A program made the translations under genes and the position numbers. A stretch of DNA of 9,524 bases from Promethearchaeia archaeon (GTDB lineage: Archaea > Asgardarchaeota > Lokiarchaeia > Sigyniarchaeales > SOKP01). The notes beneath the pieces are model-generated. The model saw nothing but the letters and a program-made list of their open reading frames with translations. It ran no database searches and had not been told where the DNA came from. Position 1 is the stretch's first letter. Every line of letters starts with the position of its first letter. Below are positions 5,562 through 9,524 of the stretch, piece by piece. Location of the stretch: NCBI GenBank assembly GCA_029856445.1, contig JAHQWY010000124.1, positions 1-9,524 on the forward strand, in the 5' to 3' direction.

Positions 5562-7466
5562 TTATTCTTCCTCCTCATAAATGGCATTATGAATACATAT
5601 ATCGATGCAAACTTTACATCCGCTACATGATTCCTGATCTATAATTGCTTTTTTTTCATCTTCATTAAATATTATTGAAGGGCAACCAAATTTATTAATA
5701 CAAATAAGACATCCTTTACACTTCTCAGGATCAACTTTTACAATCGGAGGAGTAATTTGTTTTGATTTATACTCGTTTAATTCTAATAGAGAGCAAGTAT
5801 GTCGTGATATGAAAACCCTTACTCCTTCTGCCTTTACTGCTTCCTCTAATTTTTCAATCATTTTAGGCAAATTATTAGAATCTTCTATCCATATATTTTC
5901 AGGTGAAACACCACATCCTTGTACAAGATCTTCGATAGATACTTTTTTACCTAATTCTTTTGTGATTTTAATTCCTGTCCCAGGATTATTTTGAAATCCT
6001 GTCATGCTTGTTGATCTATTATCTAGAATCATCACCAATATATTATTTTGGTTATAAACAGCATTTATTAATGCAGGTATTCCCGAATGAAAAAATGTAG
6101 AGTCTCCTAAAATTGCTAAAACGGGGTTTTCTTTGGGTTGAATTTTTGAAATCCCATTTGCAAGCCCTATGGAGCCTCCCATACAAATCTCCGTATCTAA
6201 ACCTTCTAGAGGTTTGTACACTGCTAATGTATAACAACCTATATCAGACGAATTAACAAATTTGGTTTTCAGTTTTTTTTCTACTTGTTTTATTGCATAG
6301 AAACTTGCACGATGAGAACAACCTGGACATAAGATTGGAAGTCTTGGAGGTGTTATTATTAGTTTGTCCGGAACTGGTATGCTATCGTATTCTAAATCCA
6401 TTAAATGAGCTACGTTTTCTAAATAAAGTTCAGCTGAAAATTCCCCATTTTGGGGAAATATATCTTTTCCATGAATTTCTATTTCTTTTGATAAACCTTC
6501 ATCATAAGCTATTTGTTTAAGCATATTCTCTATAAATGGTTCTAATTCTTCAACTACAAGAATTTTATCAACAGATGAGAAAAGCTTCTTGATGAGCTCT
6601 CTTGGAGGAGGATATACCATTCCTAATTTAAGAATTGAAACCTCTTCTTTAACACCAAAATAGTTAAGTGCATCAATTAAATGTGCATAGGGAACTCCTG
6701 CTGAAACAAATCCAATTCGAGGACCTTTAATTTTTTTCTTAGATATCTTTAAAGTGTTATAAGGAAATCTATTAGCAAATTCAGAAATTTCCTTTATTTT
6801 TTCTAATAATCTAAGACGAAGCACTCGGGAATGTGAGGGCAAACATACCCAACGGGATCTATCCCAATCAAATCCATAGTCTCTCTTAATTTCTTCGATA
6901 TCGCCGAGTACTACATCACCTCTCCCATGATTTAATCTGGTAGTTGTACGAAACAATACTATACTCTGAAAATTTTCAGAAAAATCAAATGCATATTTAA
7001 TCATATCCTTTGCTTCTTGAGGATTTGAGGGCTCAAACACTGGAACTAATGCTTGTAATCCAAAATAGCGGTTATCTTGTTCATTTTGTGAAGAATAACA
7101 ATTTGGATCATCAGCTGAAACCAGTACCATTCCACCTCGAGCTCCTGCATAAGATGCTGTCATAAAAGCATCTGATGCTACGTTAACACCAACATGTTTC
7201 ATACAGACCACTGATCGTACATTTGACATCGACCCACCATATGCAACTTCAAATGCAACCTTTTCATTTACACTCCATTCTATCTTTAAATGCGAGAAAT
7301 AAGGATAGATCTCTGCAAGAGTTGATAAGATCTCAGAAGATGGTGTTCCGGGGTACCCTGCACCAATAATAACACCAGCTTCTAATATGCCACGTGCTAT
7401 TGCTTCATTTCCTAATAAAATAACGTGACTACCAGGACTGCTTACCGCAAAATGTGGTACACTCAT
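5562..7466 (-). CDS. iorA: Indolepyruvate:ferredoxin oxidoreductase, alpha subunit
   Basis: The 634-residue catalytic subunit of a thiamine-diphosphate and iron-sulfur enzyme. It decarboxylates aryl 2-oxoacids (indolepyruvate, phenylpyruvate, hydroxyphenylpyruvate) to the aryl-acetyl-CoA with reduction of ferredoxin. The pyrimidine-binding domain contains YPGTPSSEI (38-46) and the conserved Glu E68 in SVNEKVAFE. The central CPGCSHRASFYA (380-391) and the ThDP/Mg site GDSTFFHSG to LDNRSTSMTG (454-490) follow. The C-terminus is a two-cluster ferredoxin: C583, C586, C589 and C595, then C614, C617, C620 and C624. The fourth Cys of the second set is followed by Ile instead of the usual Pro. The stretch TGFQNNPGTG replaces the TGHQPHPGTG I expect in the family. 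The ATG at 7466 overlaps the iorB stop as ATGA, with GAGGA six bases upstream, so translation is coupled. Confidence 0.95.
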   Translation of the reverse strand: MSVPHFAVSSPGSHVILLGNEAIARGILEAGVIIGAGYPGTPSSEILSTLAEIYPYFSHLKIEWSVNEKVAFEVAYGGSMSNVRSVVCMKHVGVNVASDAFMTASYAGARGGMVLVSADDPNCYSSQNEQDNRYFGLQALVPVFEPSNPQEAKDMIKYAFDFSENFQSIVLFRTTTRLNHGRGDVVLGDIEEIKRDYGFDWDRSRWVCLPSHSRVLRLRLLEKIKEISEFANRFPYNTLKISKKKIKGPRIGFVSAGVPYAHLIDALNYFGVKEEVSILKLGMVYPPPRELIKKLFSSVDKILVVEELEPFIENMLKQIAYDEGLSKEIEIHGKDIFPQNGEFSAELYLENVAHLMDLEYDSIPVPDKLIITPPRLPILCPGCSHRASFYAIKQVEKKLKTKFVNSSDIGCYTLAVYKPLEGLDTEICMGGSIGLANGISKIQPKENPVLAILGDSTFFHSGIPALINAVYNQNNILVMILDNRSTSMTGFQNNPGTGIKITKELGKKVSIEDLVQGCGVSPENIWIEDSNNLPKMIEKLEEAVKAEGVRVFISRHTCSLLELNEYKSKQITPPIVKVDPEKCKGCLICINKFGCPSIIFNEDEKKAIIDQESCSGCKVCIDICIHNAIYEEEE

Positions 7467-8080
7467 AAAATTTCCTCTTTTATTTTTTTTCCTTTTTCTA
7501 ATCCATTCTGAAAAGCAATTTTATTAACCGTCTGTGCTTTTTTTGGGATAAATCTTCTTATAGAGTTCTCAAGTATTTCTTGTTTGATCGGTAATCTTTC
7601 AGAACCCGCTAAAACGCCTAGCATGTATACGTTTAACGTGCGTATATCTCCAACTTTTATGGCTTCCTCATGTCCGTTAATTAAAAAAACATTTGAAGAT
7701 ATTTGTTGTAGAAAATTCTTAATTGAATCTAATTCGGGATAATCAATATTCATTAAATGAACTGAAGGAGGTACAATGATTTTGTTATTTATAAGAAAAA
7801 TTGTCTTAGAATTAGCATACCTGAAATTACGTATAGCTTCGCTAGCTTCAAGCGCTATAATTACTTGAGAATTTCCACTTGGAATTAAAGGACCTTCAAC
7901 TTCATTACCAAATCGAAGAAATGAAGAAACAGAACCACCTCTTTGGGCCATGCCATGTGTTTCAGCAGTACGAACTTTATAATTATCTAATAAAGCGGCC
8001 CAAGCGAGAATCTGTACTGCTCTAATAACACCTTGACCCCCCATACCGACGATCAATAAGTTAAAACTCTTAAGTTCCAT
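7463..8080 (-). CDS. iorB: Indolepyruvate:ferredoxin oxidoreductase, beta subunit
   Basis: The 205-residue gamma-type subunit that partners IorA in the ferredoxin-dependent oxidation of aryl 2-oxoacids. It is a single domain of the pyruvate ferredoxin oxidoreductase gamma family. Visible family motifs are GMGGQGV (12-18), ETHGMAQRGGSV (40-51), GPLIPSG (63-69) and LEASEA (77-82). The length is normal. It is the first gene of the operon and overlaps iorA by four bases (ATGA). The ATG at 8080 lies 21-32 bases from a good TATA-like box and is preceded by AAGGGATT, which may aid ribosome binding. A gene order with iorB before iorA is one of the arrangements found in archaea. Confidence 0.94.
   Translation of the reverse strand: MELKSFNLLIVGMGGQGVIRAVQILAWAALLDNYKVRTAETHGMAQRGGSVSSFLRFGNEVEGPLIPSGNSQVIIALEASEAIRNFRYANSKTIFLINNKIIVPPSVHLMNIDYPELDSIKNFLQQISSNVFLINGHEEAIKVGDIRTLNVYMLGVLAGSERLPIKQEILENSIRRFIPKKAQTVNKIAFQNGLEKGKKIKEEIL
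7473..7477 (-). promoter_or_regulatory. Shine-Dalgarno site of iorA inside the iorB 3' end
   Basis: GAGGA lies on the minus strand six bases before the iorA ATG at 7466, within the last codons of iorB. It decides the iorA start and contrasts with the leader-poor first genes elsewhere in the window: internal operon genes appear to use a ribosome-binding site. Confidence 0.55.
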
Positions 8081-8100
8081 AATCCCTTAATATAATTATC

Positions 8101-8112
8101 TTTTATAATAAA
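8101..8112 (-). promoter_or_regulatory. TATA-like box of the iorB-iorA-acdA operon
   Basis: On the minus strand TTTATTATAAAA lies 21-32 bases before the iorB ATG at 8080, a good archaeal TATA match at the expected distance. Two inverted repeats (8173-8190 and 8205-8217) lie 60-105 bases further upstream. Confidence 0.5.
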
Positions 8113-8172
8113 TGTTGTTTCTAGTTCTACTTAATTACTAGTTTTTAATTAACTTATACATGATCATATATA

Positions 8173-8190
8173 ATGGGAATAATCTCCCAT
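8173..8190. repeat. Inverted repeat ATGGGA-N6-TCCCAT upstream of iorB
   Basis: Perfect 6-base arms ATGGGA and TCCCAT around a 6-base spacer. The G/C content of the arms is high for this intergenic region, which makes chance less likely than for pure A/T palindromes. It lies 93 bases before the iorB start and 113 bases after the stop of the membrane-protein gene. It could be an operator for the ior operon or a hairpin in a 3' UTR. Confidence 0.4.
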
Positions 8191-8204
8191 AATTTAGAAT
8201 TTAG

Positions 8205-8217
8205 TTAGTTTAACTAA
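8205..8217. repeat. Inverted repeat TTAGTT-N-AACTAA upstream of iorB
   Basis: Perfect 6-base arms with a single central T, 14 bases from the ATGGGA repeat and on the far side of it from iorB. A second TTAGTT copy sits at 8201-8206, overlapping the first arm. It is a possible regulator site, but AT-rich arms of this length occur by chance. Confidence 0.25.
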
Positions 8218-8239
8218 GAGAATACAGGGGTATGTACTC

Positions 8240-8263
8240 AAAAAAAATTTATTTTTAAAAATA
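8240..8263 (-). terminator. Possible terminator of the DUF2585-like gene
   Basis: Read on the minus strand, a 14-base palindrome TATTTTTAAAAATA (8263-8250) is followed two bases later by eight T (8247-8240). It lies about 40 bases after the stop codon of the membrane-protein gene. An A-run at 8269-8275 gives an earlier seven-T tract on the same strand. Confidence 0.35.
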
Positions 8264-8303
8264 TTAAGAAAAAAATGGAAAATTTATGAAATATACTTTG
8301 AAT

Positions 8304-8822
8304 TTAACTGATTATTCGACCTAATTCTTTCCTCGATTTTTTAGTCTCCTCGTTTGTAATATAAAAACCAATAAAGTATGCGATTAAGATAATTCCAAAC
8401 ATTATTAATGCAGAGATATAAAACCACCTTCCTAACTCTCCCATAACATCCATGACTATCCATTTAAGCACCCAAGTTGCTAATCCACCTACTATTACGA
8501 AAACAATGTCAAAAAATGAGTTCAAAAAAGAATCTTTTCTATTTTCATATTTAATCCCTAATTTCCAAATAATCGTGTTTTCAATGATTTCCCATCCTAC
8601 TCCAACAATAATAACGAATATCAGAATCCAATACCAAGGCATTATAGCTGGTCCGATATAAAATTCCCAAAGTGTTATTATCAATGAAAATATTGAAAAA
8701 GCCCCTATTCCAAAAGCAATATGACCCCAACTGTAGAAATCCAACGGAGATCTTCCTACATAATCCTCAAGTAAACCAATAAATGGCACATAATGCTTTT
8801 TTCCAGATTCTTCACTTGACAT
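8304..8822 (-). CDS. Four-helix membrane protein, DUF2585/VanZ-like
   Basis: A 172-residue membrane protein of unknown function. Hydrophobic segments lie at about 33-52, 64-84, 99-120 and 133-155, with polar ends and a Lys-rich C-terminus. Conserved-looking polar residues sit in the membrane region: H34 in SWGHIAFG, WEIIEN (77-82), and RKDSFLNSFFD (95-105). The pattern H..., WE..EN, R.DS..NS..D is what I recall of the DUF2585 and VanZ-like families, where these residues may form a membrane-embedded site. This is recognition by pattern only, not a search. The ATG at 8822 has AAGGAT six bases upstream and a TATA-like box at 8851-8863. It is on the same strand as the ior operon but 223 bases from it, with its own terminator-like T-tract, so it is probably separate. 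Confidence 0.75.
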   Translation of the reverse strand: MSSEESGKKHYVPFIGLLEDYVGRSPLDFYSWGHIAFGIGAFSIFSLIITLWEFYIGPAIMPWYWILIFVIIVGVGWEIIENTIIWKLGIKYENRKDSFLNSFFDIVFVIVGGLATWVLKWIVMDVMGELGRWFYISALIMFGIILIAYFIGFYITNEETKKSRKELGRIIS

Positions 8823-8850
8823 AATTAATCCTTTTTTAGATGATTCTATT

Positions 8851-8863
8851 CAATATTATAATA
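8851..8863 (-). promoter_or_regulatory. TATA-like box of the DUF2585-like gene
   Basis: TATTATAATATTG on the minus strand lies 29-41 bases before the ATG at 8822. It would give a short leader of about ten bases that holds the AAGGAT ribosome-binding site. Confidence 0.35.
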
Positions 8864-8997
8864 CAAATATATTTCAATTAAGAATTAAATAGTCTTAACC
8901 AATTTAAATTTGCTCTTACTCAAATAAAAATTAGATAACAATTGGAAAAAAAATAAAATATGTTAAACTATTCATATATGATTTCATCATCAAAATA

Positions 8998-9372
8998 TTA
9001 AGAAAAATACGAGATTTTTTTAATAAATAAATTAATTATTCTTTCCATTTCTATAAAAGGTATACATATGATTTTATTTAAAAATTTTGGAAGTGGAATT
9101 TCTAGTTTTTCTGCTTTTGATTGATTTCTGCCAATTGCGTCCTTATTAAGAACTTAATAAATTTATAATTTGTTTTTGATCAGAAATTTTAGAAAAACTT
9201 TTAGATCAAAAAATCGGATAATAATTTGCGAAAAAAATGATTTTGTTCACATATTTTTCAAGAAAAATATTTTATATTCATTAAATTTATGAACTATTTT
9301 AGCTTTTATTTTTAAAATACGGATGTTATAAAGAAACTTAAAATTCTTAATCTCAATACATTGGTATAACAA
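8998..9372 (-). pseudogene. Possible decayed gene (broken open segments)
   Basis: Three open stretches follow each other on the minus strand in different frames: 9372-9247 (41 codons, ending FFLKNM then stop), a middle segment with one internal stop (KYVNKIIFFANYYPIF, stop, SKSFSKISDQKQIINLLSS), and 9153-8998 (51 codons, from VLNKDAIGRNQSKAEKLE to the last residues KISYFS). Together they would read as about 120 residues interrupted by two frame changes and a stop. The last segment has a mixed amino-acid composition unlike translated A/T noise. I recognise no family. In DNA this AT-rich, open runs of 40-50 codons can arise by chance, so the call is tentative. Confidence 0.2.
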
Positions 9373-9388
9373 TAAAATTTACAGAAAT

Positions 9389-9487
9389 ATGGAACAGAAC
9401 GTTCATAAAATTGACGATTTACCAAAAAATTTATAAGAAGAGATTGCTAATAATATTACAGAAAAAAATTTTTTTTTTTCTAAGCTG
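9389..9487 (+). pseudogene. Possible short ORF remnant with an in-frame stop
   Basis: From ATG 9389 the frame reads MEQNVHKIDDLPKNL, then a TAA, then EEIANNITEKN and a phenylalanine run ending SKL and a stop. The acidic, helix-like text on both sides of the stop suggests a broken coding segment, but at 32 codons chance is likely. It overlaps the left end of no other gene and is followed by T-tracts. Confidence 0.12.
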
Positions 9488-9524
9488 TAATGGAATGTTT
9501 TTTTTTAGCCTATAATTTATTCCT

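Larger units (their letters stand above)
8823..9524. other. 700-base region without an intact gene
   Basis: Apart from the promoter of the membrane-protein gene, this stretch holds no ORF I would call as intact. It is very A/T-rich, with T-tracts at about 9469-9478 and 9498-9506. A TATA-like ctataaaagg occurs at 9051-9060, but the ATG at 9068 opens only 18 codons. Several short open segments on both strands look partly protein-like and are listed separately as possible remnants. I see no tRNA, rRNA, CRISPR repeat or clear terminal inverted repeat. Confidence 0.5.

Noticed and set aside
5558..5587. Longer acdA start at ATG 5587 overlapping iorA
   Set aside because: The ten extra residues are charged and do not fit the family N-terminus. 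ATG 5557 gives the usual length and follows a GAGGAGG.
6293..6520. 75-codon plus-strand ORF inside iorA
   Set aside because: It lies fully within a well-supported gene on the other strand and has no promoter or protein-like motifs.
9051..9121. Strong-looking TATA box ctataaaagg followed by ATG 9068
   Set aside because: The ATG is only 8 bases after the box, and the frame closes after 18 codons. No RNA gene structure is seen downstream.
9389..9487. Recoded stop codon joining MEQNVHKIDDLPKNL and EEIANNITEKN as one gene
   Set aside because: TAA recoding has no support in the window, where TAA ends several normal genes, and the joined frame is only 32 codons.

Overview
The window is AT-rich DNA (roughly 70-75% A+T by eye) with archaeal features: TATA-like boxes about 20-35 bases before several start codons with almost no 5' leader, short intergenic gaps, and a ferredoxin-dependent 2-oxoacid oxidoreductase beside an ADP-forming acyl-CoA synthetase subunit, a typical archaeal peptide-fermentation pairing. 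A small protein that aligns along nearly its whole length with ubiquitin suggests an Asgard archaeon, perhaps Lokiarchaeia-like. That placement is an inference; there is no rRNA or other marker gene here.

Layout. 1-954 holds purU (formyltetrahydrofolate deformylase, +). It converges on a 76-residue ubiquitin-fold protein (-, 976-1206). A TauE/SafE-type membrane transporter (+, 1385-2218) diverges from the latter. A zinc-ribbon/coiled-coil protein of unknown role (+, 2408-2824) converges on a class I SAM methyltransferase (-, 2844-3602). A tandem ACT-domain protein (+, 3740-4144) converges on a three-gene minus-strand operon iorB-iorA-acdA (8080 down to 4175). An upstream minus-strand gene encodes a four-helix membrane protein resembling DUF2585/VanZ-like proteins (8304-8822). 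The last 700 bases (8823-9524) hold no convincing intact gene, only low-complexity AT-rich sequence and short open segments that could be gene remnants.

How the genes work together. IorA/IorB would oxidise aryl 2-oxoacids, made by transamination of aromatic amino acids, to aryl-acetyl-CoA with reduction of ferredoxin. The acyl-CoA synthetase alpha subunit, with a beta subunit that is not in this window, would then recover ATP from the thioester. The tandem ACT protein next door is a candidate amino-acid sensor for this pathway. The other genes look like unrelated single transcription units.

No clearly new multi-gene system is visible. The points most worth a second look are the ubiquitin-like protein without a C-terminal diglycine, the altered active-site motif of IorA, the inverted repeats upstream of the ior operon, the repeated leaderless start pattern, and the possible decayed gene in the right-hand 700 bases.
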